From positions 372,001 through 436,000 of the forward strand of contig JADBYT010000002.1 in assembly GCA_020402865.1 (NCBI GenBank): a stretch of DNA of 64,000 bases, given 5' to 3'. Position 1 is the first letter of the stretch. Each line of letters begins with the position of its first letter. This stretch comes from Bacteroidota bacterium (GTDB lineage Bacteria; Bacteroidota; Bacteroidia; Palsa-965). Below are positions 26,160 to 34,825 of the stretch, one piece after another. The notes under the pieces were generated by a model. The model was not told the DNA's origin and did not search any database. It saw only the letters and a program-made list of their open reading frames with translations. The position numbers and the translations under genes are program-made.

Positions 26160-27377
26160 ATGCAAATGCGTGTACCTTTTTCGCTTTTCCTGATAATGCT
26201 CTTTATTCCTGCTGTTTATCAGGCCCAGATTACCATATTAAGTAAGCTCAACGTCGAAAAAACAGATGCCGATATACGTAACGGCGCCGAACGTGTGGAA
26301 GTATGGAAACCGCTGCTTGAAGGCAAGTCTGTAGCCATTGTAGCCAATCATACTGCACTCATCGGGCAAACCCATTTGCTTGATACCATGCTTCGCAGCG
26401 GTATTCGTGTAAAAAAAATCTTTGCACCTGAACACGGTTTCCGGGGCATGGCGGCCAACGGCGAAAAAGTAGCCTCCACTAAAGATGCCAAAACCGGACT
26501 GCCCGTTATTTCGCTCTACGGCGAGCATAAAAAGCCTACTGCCAAAGACCTCAAAGGCATTGATATTGTGGTGTTTGATATTCAGGATGTAGGGGTGCGC
26601 TTTTACACGTACATTTCTACGCTCACGTATGTAATGGAAGCCTGCGCGGAGCAAAAGAAGAAACTGCTTGTGCTCGACAGGCCCAATCCGAACGGGTATT
26701 ATGTGGACGGGCCGGTGCTTCAGCCCGAGTATAAATCGTTTGTGGGCTTGCATCCGGTGCCGGTTGTGCATGGTATGACTGTGGCCGAGTATGCCCGCAT
26801 GGTGAACGGAGAAGGCTGGCTGGCCGGGGGCGTGAAGTGCGACCTGAGCTGGGTGAGTTGTGAAGGATATTCGCATACCGACTGGTATCAGCTGCCCGTG
26901 GCTCCTTCGCCCAACTTGCCCAATATGACTGCCGTGTACCTTTATCCTTCACTCTGTTTTTTCGAAGGAACGGTAATGAGTGTGGGGCGGGGAACTGATT
27001 TCCCGTTTCAGGTAATCGGGCATCCCGATCTGAAGCAGGCGCCGTTTACGTTTACCCCTTCACCCCGCACGGGCGCACCCAATCCGCTTTACAACGGCCA
27101 GCTCTGTCACGGCCATGATCTGCGCGATTTTGCAATGATGTATGTGCGTGATTACCATAAACTCTATTTATTCTGGCTTATGGGAGCTTACAAAGACATG
27201 CCAGACAAGGAAAACTTCTTCAATCCGTTTTTTGAAAAACTGGCCGGCACACCAACATTTCGGCAGCAAATTAGTGCAGGAATGAGTGAAATGGACATCC
27301 GTAAAATTTGGGAGCCTGATCTGGTGAAGTATAAATCGGTCAGGAAAAAATACCTGCTTTACAAGGATTTTGAATGA
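26160..27377 (+). CDS. namZ: Exo-beta-N-acetylmuramidase NamZ (DUF1343)
   Basis: A secreted 405-residue DUF1343 protein, the family of exo-N-acetylmuramidases (GH171) that release MurNAc from the non-reducing end of peptidoglycan fragments. The signal peptide is MQMRVPFSLFLIMLFIPAVYQAQ. The conserved APEHGFRG (Glu about 91, at the expected catalytic position), GIDIVVFDIQDVGVRFYTY, LDRPNPNG and SVGRGTDFPFQ motifs are present. The open frame begins at TTG 26145, but ATG 26160 starts the signal peptide. It points to peptidoglycan recycling or scavenging. It is divergent from the permease gene and no other wall-recycling gene is adjacent. Confidence 0.86.
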   Translation: MQMRVPFSLFLIMLFIPAVYQAQITILSKLNVEKTDADIRNGAERVEVWKPLLEGKSVAIVANHTALIGQTHLLDTMLRSGIRVKKIFAPEHGFRGMAANGEKVASTKDAKTGLPVISLYGEHKKPTAKDLKGIDIVVFDIQDVGVRFYTYISTLTYVMEACAEQKKKLLVLDRPNPNGYYVDGPVLQPEYKSFVGLHPVPVVHGMTVAEYARMVNGEGWLAGGVKCDLSWVSCEGYSHTDWYQLPVAPSPNLPNMTAVYLYPSLCFFEGTVMSVGRGTDFPFQVIGHPDLKQAPFTFTPSPRTGAPNPLYNGQLCHGHDLRDFAMMYVRDYHKLYLFWLMGAYKDMPDKENFFNPFFEKLAGTPTFRQQISAGMSEMDIRKIWEPDLVKYKSVRKKYLLYKDFE

Positions 27378-27397
27378 GCCGGAACTAAGGGCTGGTA

Positions 27398-27425
27398 TTG
27401 CCTGAGTTTAAAAACACTAAATTTG
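27398..27425 (+). promoter_or_regulatory. Candidate Bacteroidota promoter (TTG-17-TAAATTTG)
   Basis: A -33-like TTG at 27398-27400 is spaced 17 bases from TAAATTTG at 27418-27425, an exact TAnnTTTG. It lies 37 bases before the start of the T9SS protein gene at 27463 and is well placed for it. Confidence 0.55.
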
Positions 27426-27462
27426 CGCCAGCAAACATTAGCCTAACCAAAATTACCTTAGA

Positions 27463-29433
27463 ATGAAAAGAACCCTTACCCTACTGGGTTGTCTTGCGGC
27501 AACCCTGTCACTGAATGCGCAAATTATTTTTCAGGAAGATTTTGATGGTATTGGCGGACCCACAGCGGGTGGTGCCGGTACCTATACTTTTCCTGCCGGA
27601 TGGTTGTTGCGGAATGTAGATAACCTTGCTCCTGATGCGCAGGTAAGCTATGTAAACGATGCCTGGGAACGCCGCGAAGATTTTGCCAATAACGTGGCTG
27701 ATTCAGCAGCATTCAGCACATCATGGACAAGCCCTGTAGGCATAGCCAACGACTGGATGTGGACACCGCTGATCGGGCCGCTTCCTGCAAACTGTATCCT
27801 TAAATGGAACGCAATTACCTATGACCCGCTTTATCCCGACGGATATGAAGTGCGTATTATGACTGCCGCACAGGGACCTCCCACGGGCAGCAATGGTGTA
27901 ATCGGTAATCAGATTACAAATTCAACCAGCATTTTCAGCATTGCAGCCGAAAACACCACCTGGACAGCCCGTCAGGTAAGTCTTGCGGCTTATGCAGGAC
28001 AGTCGGTGTACATTGCAATCCGCAACAACAGCAACAATATGTTCGTGTTGCTTATTGATGATGTAACTGTAGAAGTACAGGTAAATCATGATGCAGAAGT
28101 AACCGTGGTGGATACGGTATCGGCTTACACGCAGGTGCCGCTTTCGCAGGTTACAGCGATGCCTCTGGTGGCCAATATCCGCAACAATGGTTTGCAGGCT
28201 GTAACCAATGTGCGCCTCAAAGTTGATGTGCTCAACAGCAGCAACACTGTAGTTTATACTACAACAAGTGCACCTCAGGCCTCGCTTGCTGCCGGTGGTG
28301 TGGCTACCTTCAACGCCGGGTCATTTACTCCTTCGGCCAACGAAGACTATGTGTTCCGTTTCAATTCACTCATTAACGAAGCCGACCAGATTGCAGGTAA
28401 CGATACCGACTTCTGGGCATTCAGTGTGTTTGTAAACGATTCGGTATATGCGCGTGATAATAGTACTGTAATCGGCGGACTTGGTATTGGTGCCGGAAAC
28501 GGCGGTTATCTGGGGCAGAGCTTTACTGTAAATACTACAACAGTACTTACTTCGGTTACGTCATATGTAACAGCCGGTTACACGGGTCGCCCGTATGCAC
28601 AGGTAATCTGGAGCACATTGCCCAACGGTACACCCAACACGATTATTGGCGGCACCGATACCATTACCTATCCCGACGACAGTGCCCGTGTTTACACAAT
28701 TGACATGGCCGCCGATCTGGTGCTTAATCCGGGCACCTATGTGGTTACAGCCATTGAGTTCAGCGGCGACAGTACGGTTCAGCTTGGTCAGACTGCAGAT
28801 ATATTTACCAACCGCACAGTTTGGGTAAACTGGCCCACCACACCGCTTGGTGGCTGGGGTAATGTAGAAGCATTCGGCAGTCAGTTTGCACGTACACTTG
28901 TGCTGCGTCCCAACTTCGGCCCCAACTGCATTATCAGTCCGCCTGCCGCATCTGCAAACAACAATACGCTTGCATCATGTGGCGGCTGCAACGATGGTGA
29001 AGCTACTGCTTCGGTAAGCGGTGGCGCTGCTCCGTTTACCTACCTGTGGAGCAACGGCGATACCGGCATGGTAGCCGACAGCCTGCTGCCCGGCACTTAC
29101 ACTGTAACCATTACCGATGCCAACGGCTGTTCAGACACCGCTTCGGTTCTTGTAAACTTTACCACGGGTATCACCGAAGCTGCTGTAAATGGTATTCAAG
29201 TATATCCGAACCCCAGCAATGGCGAGTTTGCACTCGTGTATAATTTTGCCGGTGCAACGGATGCAACCATCACCATTACCAACGTGCTTGGCGAAACCGT
29301 ATTCAGTGCACAGGAGCAGGGAATGCTGAAAGGCAGCTATCCTGTTTCGCTCAAAGGTTATGCGGCCGGCGCTTATCTGGTGCGTGTGGTAACAGCCACA
29401 GGCGTTCAGGTTGTTCCGGTTCAGGTGCAGTAA
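27463..29433 (+). CDS. Secreted T9SS cargo with choice-of-anchor J domain and SprB-like repeat
   Basis: A 656-residue exported protein. After the signal peptide (MKRTLTLLGCLAATLSLNAQ) comes a choice-of-anchor-J (MAM-like) domain (about 22-210: FQEDFDG...LIDDVTVEV). A beta-sandwich CARDB-type region follows (about 215-330), then another beta domain. A SprB-type repeat is near 515-570 (CGGCNDGEATASVSGGAAP...YLWSNGDTG), and the C-terminus is a type A T9SS sorting domain (YPNPSNGEF...AAGAYLVRV). It has no catalytic motif. It is likely a cell-surface adhesin or structural protein; its ligand cannot be read from sequence. A promoter candidate precedes it and a terminator follows. Confidence 0.83.
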   Translation: MKRTLTLLGCLAATLSLNAQIIFQEDFDGIGGPTAGGAGTYTFPAGWLLRNVDNLAPDAQVSYVNDAWERREDFANNVADSAAFSTSWTSPVGIANDWMWTPLIGPLPANCILKWNAITYDPLYPDGYEVRIMTAAQGPPTGSNGVIGNQITNSTSIFSIAAENTTWTARQVSLAAYAGQSVYIAIRNNSNNMFVLLIDDVTVEVQVNHDAEVTVVDTVSAYTQVPLSQVTAMPLVANIRNNGLQAVTNVRLKVDVLNSSNTVVYTTTSAPQASLAAGGVATFNAGSFTPSANEDYVFRFNSLINEADQIAGNDTDFWAFSVFVNDSVYARDNSTVIGGLGIGAGNGGYLGQSFTVNTTTVLTSVTSYVTAGYTGRPYAQVIWSTLPNGTPNTIIGGTDTITYPDDSARVYTIDMAADLVLNPGTYVVTAIEFSGDSTVQLGQTADIFTNRTVWVNWPTTPLGGWGNVEAFGSQFARTLVLRPNFGPNCIISPPAASANNNTLASCGGCNDGEATASVSGGAAPFTYLWSNGDTGMVADSLLPGTYTVTITDANGCSDTASVLVNFTTGITEAAVNGIQVYPNPSNGEFALVYNFAGATDATITITNVLGETVFSAQEQGMLKGSYPVSLKGYAAGAYLVRVVTATGVQVVPVQVQ

Positions 29434-29453
29434 GCGACTTTATCCTATTTTTC

Positions 29454-29487
29454 ACGGCGCGGCTGCAGTTTACTGCAGCCGCGCCGT
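29454..29487 (+). terminator. Strong hairpin terminator
   Basis: A perfect 15-bp GC-rich inverted repeat (29454-29468 with 29473-29487) with a TTTA loop, followed by TGTTT. It ends transcription of the T9SS gene before the next one at 29555. Confidence 0.82.
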
Positions 29488-29554
29488 TGTTTAAACCTTT
29501 GCCCCGCTGCGTCGTTTAACAAATTCAACCAGAAAGTTGTAATTTGCCTGGCAC

Positions 29555-31120
29555 ATGAAAAAAACGCTTCTCCTCCTTGCGCTTCTTACGTCGGTATTCA
29601 CCTATGCGCAGGCCCCCACCTGGGCAAATGATGTGGCGCCCATCTTCTACAACAACTGCACGCGCTGTCACAACCCAAGTGGCATTGCCCCGTTTTCGCT
29701 CATGAGCTATGCCGATGCGATGCAGGTTACGCAAAGCATCCGCGCTTCGGTGCAAAGCCGCAATATGCCGCCCTGGCCGCCCGATCCGGCTTATCAGCGT
29801 TTCACGCACGAACGCCTGCTTACCACGCAGGAAATACAAACCATTGTAAACTGGGTCGATAGCGGCTCGGTGTCTGGCAATCTTTCACAGGCGCCCACGC
29901 CTCCGGTTTATACCGGCATTTCGCAAATGCCCAATCCCGATATGGTTTCGCAAATGCCACTCTACACCGTAAACGCCTCGGCCGATTTGTACCGCTGCTT
30001 TGTAATGCCCTCGGGGCTTACAAACGATGAGTTTGTGACAAAAGTGGAAGTACTGCCCGGCAACCGGAGTATTGTGCATCACGCACTTATTTATCAGGAT
30101 GTAGCCAATACCTGTGTCAATCTCGATAATGCCGATCCCGGCCCGGGATACACCAGTTTTGGCGGTGTAGGCTCGTTTACGGCTACGCTTGTGTTTGGCT
30201 GGGTGCCCGGACAGGAAATGTATGAACTGCCGCCCAACATGGGCATTCGCCTGCTGGCCAATACCAATATCATTATGCAGATTCATTACCCTGCCGGCAC
30301 ATTCAACCAGCTCGACAGTACACAGGTACGATTTACTTTCGCAAACGGTACAGTGCGCGATGTGACACTCAACCCGGTGCTCAACTACTGGTCCACACTA
30401 ACCAACGGTCCGATTAACATTCCTGCAAACGCCACACGCACCTATCATGCACAATATGCCGTAAATGGCGATGTAACTTTGCTTACCGTGGCTCCGCACA
30501 TGCACCTGATTGGCCGCACCGTAAAATCATACGCCATTGACCCCAACGGCGATACCATTCCGTTTATCGACATTCCCGACTGGAATTTTCACTGGCAGGG
30601 CTTTTACAATTTCAGGCAACTGATTCGTGTTCCTGCCGGCAGCGTAGTGCATGCCGATGCGTTTTACGACAACACCAGCAATAATCCGTGGAACCCCAGC
30701 TCGCCGCCACAGCAGGTAACTGCCGGTGAAGCCACAAACGACGAAATGCTGGTAGTGTATTTTGCCTACATGCCCTATCAGCCGGGCGATGAAAATATTA
30801 TTGTCGATTCAGCGGTGCTGGCAGGTACTGATCCGCCTCCGGCTATTGCTACGGTAGTACAATCGCCGCAGTTGTATGCGCCTTATCCGGTGCCTGCAAA
30901 CGGCCCGGTAAACTTTTCGTTCTTCATCCCGCAGGCAGGGCGTACCACGCTCGAAATTGTGGATGCACTGGGAAGAACCGTTGCTGTGGTAAAACAAGGT
31001 GAACTTGCTGCCGGACATCATCAGGTTAATTATGATTTAACGGCACTTGCTTCGGGGAACTATTTTGTGAGGTTGCAGCAAGGAGAGGCTGTCAGAACAA
31101 AGCCACTTATAAAGAATTAA
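29555..31120 (+). CDS. Secreted copper monooxygenase-like protein with cytochrome c motif and T9SS domain
   Basis: A 521-residue exported protein. The signal peptide is followed by a cytochrome-c-like segment with CTRCH at 35-39. A two-domain fold of the ascorbate-dependent type II copper monooxygenase (PHM/DBM-like) class then runs over about 135-410. Candidate ligands for both copper sites are visible: His175-His176 and His244 (CuH), and His315, His317 and Met398 (CuM). The C-terminus (YPVPANGPVNFSF...ASGNYFVRL) is a T9SS sorting domain. Many Bacteroidota genomes hold this architecture, but no substrate is known; a fused electron donor domain (cytochrome) is a reasonable reading. It is bounded by terminators on both sides, so it is monocistronic. 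Confidence 0.82.
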   Translation: MKKTLLLLALLTSVFTYAQAPTWANDVAPIFYNNCTRCHNPSGIAPFSLMSYADAMQVTQSIRASVQSRNMPPWPPDPAYQRFTHERLLTTQEIQTIVNWVDSGSVSGNLSQAPTPPVYTGISQMPNPDMVSQMPLYTVNASADLYRCFVMPSGLTNDEFVTKVEVLPGNRSIVHHALIYQDVANTCVNLDNADPGPGYTSFGGVGSFTATLVFGWVPGQEMYELPPNMGIRLLANTNIIMQIHYPAGTFNQLDSTQVRFTFANGTVRDVTLNPVLNYWSTLTNGPINIPANATRTYHAQYAVNGDVTLLTVAPHMHLIGRTVKSYAIDPNGDTIPFIDIPDWNFHWQGFYNFRQLIRVPAGSVVHADAFYDNTSNNPWNPSSPPQQVTAGEATNDEMLVVYFAYMPYQPGDENIIVDSAVLAGTDPPPAIATVVQSPQLYAPYPVPANGPVNFSFFIPQAGRTTLEIVDALGRTVAVVKQGELAAGHHQVNYDLTALASGNYFVRLQQGEAVRTKPLIKN

Positions 31121-31137
31121 TCAGATTTTTTCAGTTA

Positions 31138-31174
31138 ATAAAGAAGGCGAATCAGAATGATTCGCCTTCTTTAT
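31138..31174. terminator. Bidirectional terminator
   Basis: A perfect 17-bp AT-flanked inverted repeat (31138-31154 with 31158-31174) with a GAA loop, lying between the convergent genes ending at 31120 and 31193. A-rich left and T-rich right flanks allow use from both sides. Confidence 0.87.
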
Positions 31175-31192
31175 GTGAATTGTTTTAATTGT

Positions 31193-31588
31193 TTATTGTG
31201 ATGATTTTCTAAATTCAATCAAAGAAATTCCGGCCACAATAAAAAACTCCCCCACAAAATAAAGCATTCCCCAACCCGTAATTCCCGGTTGAAAAAACAG
31301 CATCCACACATTCACCACAATTACATACAACAAATTAGCTGACGCAATTATTCGCATCAATAAACGCCAGGATGCAGGGAAGCGCAGATAACACACAAAC
31401 GAATACACGGCATACAATGCAGGTGCAATGGCAAGCAGATAAAGTGTTTGTGCGGGTACGCCAAAAAATGTTTCGAATTGTGCAAGCACAACACCGGTAA
31501 GTAAGGCTGTGACAAGTGCGCCAAGGCTGTCGGCAAGAAATAGTTTTTGGGGATTGATTTTATGCAGGATTGTTTGCATTGGAGACAT
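31193..31588 (-). CDS. Hypothetical four-TM integral membrane protein
   Basis: A small 131-residue membrane protein of unknown function. Four hydrophobic helices lie at about 20-37, 45-65, 76-97 and 103-122, with a short basic C-terminus. An ATG three codons downstream (31579) is an alternative start. Similar four-helix proteins are common singletons in Bacteroidota. No neighbour suggests a role, since it is separated from the aminotransferase gene by a terminator. Confidence 0.65.
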   Translation of the reverse strand: MSPMQTILHKINPQKLFLADSLGALVTALLTGVVLAQFETFFGVPAQTLYLLAIAPALYAVYSFVCYLRFPASWRLLMRIIASANLLYVIVVNVWMLFFQPGITGWGMLYFVGEFFIVAGISLIEFRKSSQ

Positions 31589-31628
31589 ATGAGTAGATTT
31601 CAGATGTGTTTACAGACTGCATAGTTGC

Positions 31629-31657
31629 AAAAAAAAGGCCGCCTAATGGCAGCCTTT
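31629..31657 (-). terminator. Terminator of the aminotransferase gene
   Basis: On the minus strand AAAGGC-T-GCC pairs with GGC-G-GCCTTT (31634-31657, one mismatch) with an ATTA loop, followed by a run of eight T. It lies 5 bases after the stop at 31662. Confidence 0.8.
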
Positions 31658-31661
31658 CGGG

Positions 31662-32861
31662 TTAGTTTGTTCGTCCGGGATACACTTTTAATGCGGCATC
31701 CAGGCATTCCATCGCATTCTTTAAATCGTCTAAATTTAGTACGTATGCAAGGCGTACTTCATTCGTACCTGCGCCCGGTGTGGAGTAGAATCCGGTGGCG
31801 GGTGCCAGCATTACCGTCTGGCCGTTGTGGTTGAATGATTCGAGCAGCCACTGACAGAATTTATCGGCATTGTCAATGGGCAGGCGGGCAATGCAGTAGA
31901 ATGCGCCGCTGGGATTGGGACAAAACACGCCTTCCATTTTGTTCAACGCTTCGATGAGGAAGTTGCGGCGGGCGGTGTAGTCGGCCTTTACTTCATCGAA
32001 GTAAGATTGCGGTGTGTCGAGTGCCGCTTCGGCGCCAATCTGTCCGAATGTGGGCGGGCTAAGGCGTGCCTGAGCAAATTTCAGTGCGCCGGCCATTACG
32101 TCTTTATTCTTCGAAATCAATGCACCGATGCGTGCGCCGCAGGCACTGTAACGTTTTGAAATGGAGTCGAGCAATACAATGTTGTTATCGGCTCCGCTGA
32201 GGTGCATTACCGATACGTATTGTTTACCGTCGTAGCAGAACTCGCGGTAAACCTCGTCGCTGAGCAGGAAAAGATCGTGTTTGAGCACAAGTTCCTTGAG
32301 GGCTTCGAGTTCTTCGCGGGTGTAAAGGTATCCGGTAGGATTGCCCGGATTGCAAATCATGATGCCCTTGGTTTTGGGCGTTACTAATTTTTCGAATTCG
32401 GAAATGGGCGGAAGCGCAAAGCCGTTTTCAATGCTTGAGCGTATAGGCTTCACCACCACATCGGCCGCGCAGGAAAAGCCGTTGTAGTTGGCGTAAAACG
32501 GTTCGGGAATAATTATTTCATCACCTTCATTGAAGCAGGTCATCATGGCAATTTCAATCGCTTCTGAGCCGCCGGTGGTAATCATAATATCTTCCATTTG
32601 CACCGGCATATTGAACGACTGGTAATAGCCGGCCAGTTTGCGGCGGTAGCTTTCGATACCGGCCGAATGCGAATACTCGATTACCTCAATGTTTGAATTG
32701 CGAATGGCGTTGAGCATCACCTCGGGTGTCTTAATGTCGGGCTGGCCGATGTTGAGGTGATAGACTTTACGGCCTTCGCGTTTGGCCTGCTCGGCATAAG
32801 GAACCAGCTTGCGAATGGGTGAAGGCGGCATGTGATCGGCCTTCGCAGAAATTTTCGGCAT
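31662..32861 (-). CDS. PLP-dependent class I/II aminotransferase (aspartate aminotransferase-like)
   Basis: A 399-residue fold-type I aminotransferase. The motifs are HLNIGQPDIKTP, TTGGSEAI, the CNPGNPTG loop, LSDEVYREF and the PLP lysine in SISKRYSACGARIG. The protein probably begins MPKISAKADHMPPSPIRKL at ATG 32861; the extra 18 codons upstream look non-coding. The substrate cannot be fixed. Aspartate or an aromatic/branched amino acid is likely on family grounds. It is a single gene with its own terminator. Confidence 0.87.
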   Translation of the reverse strand: MPKISAKADHMPPSPIRKLVPYAEQAKREGRKVYHLNIGQPDIKTPEVMLNAIRNSNIEVIEYSHSAGIESYRRKLAGYYQSFNMPVQMEDIMITTGGSEAIEIAMMTCFNEGDEIIIPEPFYANYNGFSCAADVVVKPIRSSIENGFALPPISEFEKLVTPKTKGIMICNPGNPTGYLYTREELEALKELVLKHDLFLLSDEVYREFCYDGKQYVSVMHLSGADNNIVLLDSISKRYSACGARIGALISKNKDVMAGALKFAQARLSPPTFGQIGAEAALDTPQSYFDEVKADYTARRNFLIEALNKMEGVFCPNPSGAFYCIARLPIDNADKFCQWLLESFNHNGQTVMLAPATGFYSTPGAGTNEVRLAYVLNLDDLKNAMECLDAALKVYPGRTN

Positions 32862-32945
32862 AATGAATTTGCGCTTTTTTTGACGAAATGCCCGGTGCTT
32901 TCCGGGCGTCGCCAAAGTTCGGCAAAATTTTGTGCCCGCCGCCTT

Positions 32946-33341
32946 TTACTTTTTGTTTTTTGGCTTTAATACCACCGCTTTAAACGTGAGTCCAACCGGA
33001 CTGTTTACTGCGTTTGAGGTAATTACCACGGCGCGTTCCTGCCTGTCAATGGCACTTTTTGTGTCGAATGTAACCACTACACTGTCGCTGGCATTGGGCA
33101 ACACCGGCTTTTTAGGGAAATCTACAGTTGTGCATTCGCACTGCACATCGGCTTTGGTAATAATCAGCGGCGCATTGCCGGTATTGGTAAATACAAACGC
33201 ATGCTTTACAATTTCGCCCTGACGAAGAAAGCCGAAATTGTATTTGGTTTCCTTAAAACTCATTTGCGGGCCGTTGGCCGGTTTGGGTTTGAAGGAAAGC
33301 AATAAAAGCAGAATCGGAAAAGCAAGAAGTCGGATACGCAT
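32946..33341 (-). CDS. DUF1573 protein (divergent copy)
   Basis: A 131-residue exported protein with a signal peptide (about 1-22) and one Ig-like DUF1573 domain. The core runs from KYNFGFLRQGEIVKHAFVFTN through GNAPLIIT to the cysteine element, here CECTTVDFPKKPV, where the other copies have CGCT. It is the shortest and most diverged of five DUF1573 genes in 3 kb and lacks the Ala/Pro/Thr-rich tail. The function of DUF1573 is unknown; the fold resembles ASH/Hydin-type beta domains. A TAAATTTG element lies four bases upstream of its ATG. Confidence 0.8.
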   Translation of the reverse strand: MRIRLLAFPILLLLLSFKPKPANGPQMSFKETKYNFGFLRQGEIVKHAFVFTNTGNAPLIITKADVQCECTTVDFPKKPVLPNASDSVVVTFDTKSAIDRQERAVVITSNAVNSPVGLTFKAVVLKPKNKK

Positions 33342-33345
33342 GACT

Positions 33346-33353
33346 CAAATTTA
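33346..33353 (-). promoter_or_regulatory. Candidate -7 element, start-proximal
   Basis: The minus strand reads TAAATTTG (TAnnTTTG exact), only four bases before the ATG at 33341, with TTG 16 bases upstream (CAA at 33370-33372 on the plus strand). A transcript starting here would have almost no leader. Confidence 0.45.
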
Positions 33354-33570
33354 CAGTATTCTTTTGCAACAATCCGGCCAGAATCAATCATTCGCAGCTT
33401 ACCAATGAATCACTTCAATTATTCCTGAACGATTCCGTTTGTGTAAACCTTTACTGCGCCGCACGATGTTCTGACGCTAATTGAGCTCGAATTTTCTTGC
33501 CCGATATTGCGTTAAAACAAGCAACCGGCAGAATTATAAGCAAAGATCTGATTATGTGGTATAATGAAAC

Positions 33571-33602
33571 AAGGGCGTTGTTCATTACAAACAACGCCCT
33601 TT
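33571..33602 (-). terminator. Terminator after the DUF1573 gene at 33622
   Basis: A perfect 12-bp inverted repeat (33571-33582 with 33590-33601) with a CATTACA loop, followed on the minus strand by a short T-rich stretch. It separates this gene from the DUF1573 copy at 32946. Confidence 0.72.
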
Positions 33603-33621
33603 CGTGGGGATGTAAAAACCG

Positions 33622-34263
33622 TTATTGCTTGGGTGTGGCAGTTGTTGTTTGAGTTGCTTTAACCACTTTCTTTTTGGTAGAAGGAGCCGGTGCTGCTTTT
33701 GTGCTTGCCGCAGCTTTGCCCGAAGGTTTAGCTGTGGTTGATGACGGCTTGGAGGCTGTAGCGGGCGCGGGTTTTGCTGTGCCGGTGGTAGTTGCCGGTG
33801 TGGTTTGTGCCGGTGCGGGTTTCACATCGGCATTTTGTTTAGGGGCCGCTTCCGCGCCGGTTGTGGCGGGGACTTTTACTTCACCTTTGAGGTGCAGAAT
33901 TACATCGCCGTCGCGGTTGTTTGATACGATGGTGATGGGTTTTGACTGAATGCCGGATTTGCCGGCGCTGTTGAAGGTAACGGTAATGGTGCCCTGTTTG
34001 CCGGGAGCAATGGGGGTTTTGGGATATTGCGGATCGGTGCAGCCGCAGGTTACTTTTACTTCGGTAATAATAAGTGGCTGTTTACCGGTGTTGGTAAACA
34101 CAAATTCACGGGTTACTTTATCACCTTGTGTAATGGTGCCGAATTCAATTGTTTCCTGACGGAATTCCATTACAGGAGCGTTGGGGTCGAGGCTGGCGCT
34201 TGACTGTGCTTTAACGGAAGCAGCGCCAACAAGAAGAAGTGCGAGGGTGAAAATGCGTTTCAT
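33622..34263 (-). CDS. DUF1573 protein with Ala/Pro/Thr/Lys-rich tail
   Basis: A 213-residue secreted protein. A signal peptide (MKRIFTLALLLVGAASVKAQ) and one DUF1573 domain (about 30-130) carry VTCGCTDPQYPKTPI. About 80 residues of low-complexity Ala-, Pro-, Thr- and Lys-rich sequence follow. The tail looks like a flexible surface or periplasmic linker. Its ATG at 34263 is preceded by a terminator of the upstream group, so it is its own transcription unit. Function is unknown. Confidence 0.82.
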   Translation of the reverse strand: MKRIFTLALLLVGAASVKAQSSASLDPNAPVMEFRQETIEFGTITQGDKVTREFVFTNTGKQPLIITEVKVTCGCTDPQYPKTPIAPGKQGTITVTFNSAGKSGIQSKPITIVSNNRDGDVILHLKGEVKVPATTGAEAAPKQNADVKPAPAQTTPATTTGTAKPAPATASKPSSTTAKPSGKAAASTKAAPAPSTKKKVVKATQTTTATPKQ

Positions 34264-34337
34264 GTGAAGTTGTGTTTAGTTGCTTTTGTGTTTTCGCAAG
34301 GATCAGGCCAGAAATTGTTAATCGTACAATTTTACCA

Positions 34338-34376
34338 CAAAAAAACGGGCCGCAACAACCCATGTGCGACCCGTTT
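34338..34376 (-). terminator. Terminator of the three-gene DUF1573 operon
   Basis: On the minus strand AAACGGG pairs with CCCGTTT and TGCG with CGCA around one mismatch (34343-34354 with 34365-34376), followed by a T-run. It lies after the stop at 34399. Confidence 0.75.
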
Positions 34377-34398
34377 CCTGAATTTGAGATGTGCCGGT

Positions 34399-34794
34399 TT
34401 ACGGCAGTACATTACCTTTTATCTTCACTTCAAAAGGAGTGAGGGCGGCGTTTGTTTGCACCATTATCTTTTTGTCAAACATGCCCACCCGTGTGGATGT
34501 GTCATATTTCACTTTAAAAGAGGCCTTTCCGCCGGGCTGAACAGGTTCTTTACTCCAGCTTTCAGGCAATATGGTGGTACAGCCGCACTGTCCTTTAATG
34601 CTTTCAATCACAAGCGGTGCGGTGCCGGTGTTGGTGAACTTAAATTCACAAACGGCTTCGCTGTCTTTACGAATGTTGCCCATATCAATTACCTCTTTTT
34701 CAAAGGAAATGGCGGGTGCATTTTCCAGTTTGGGCGCACCGGCGCTGATAGCCAGACCGGCAGCGGCAAAAAGGAGGAGAAGTGCTTTTTTCAT
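34399..34794 (-). CDS. DUF1573 protein
   Basis: A 131-residue secreted protein with one DUF1573 domain; the cysteine element reads GQCGCTTILPES. The start is ATG 34794 (MKKALLLLFAAAGLAISAG, a good signal peptide). The frame extends to GTG 34836, overlapping the upstream gene, but that reading lacks a signal peptide at its N-terminus. It is the last gene of a three-gene DUF1573 unit, 31 bases from its neighbour. It lacks the low-complexity tail of the others. Confidence 0.82.
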   Translation of the reverse strand: MKKALLLLFAAAGLAISAGAPKLENAPAISFEKEVIDMGNIRKDSEAVCEFKFTNTGTAPLVIESIKGQCGCTTILPESWSKEPVQPGGKASFKVKYDTSTRVGMFDKKIMVQTNAALTPFEVKIKGNVLP

Positions 34795-34825
34795 GTGATC
34801 GTTAAGATCAAGAGGTGTGCCAGAG

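Noticed and set aside
33622-34263. Histone H1-like or Lys/Ala-rich DNA-binding protein
   Set aside because: The Lys/Ala/Pro-rich tail is attached to a signal peptide and DUF1573 domain, so it is an exported linker rather than a nucleoid protein.
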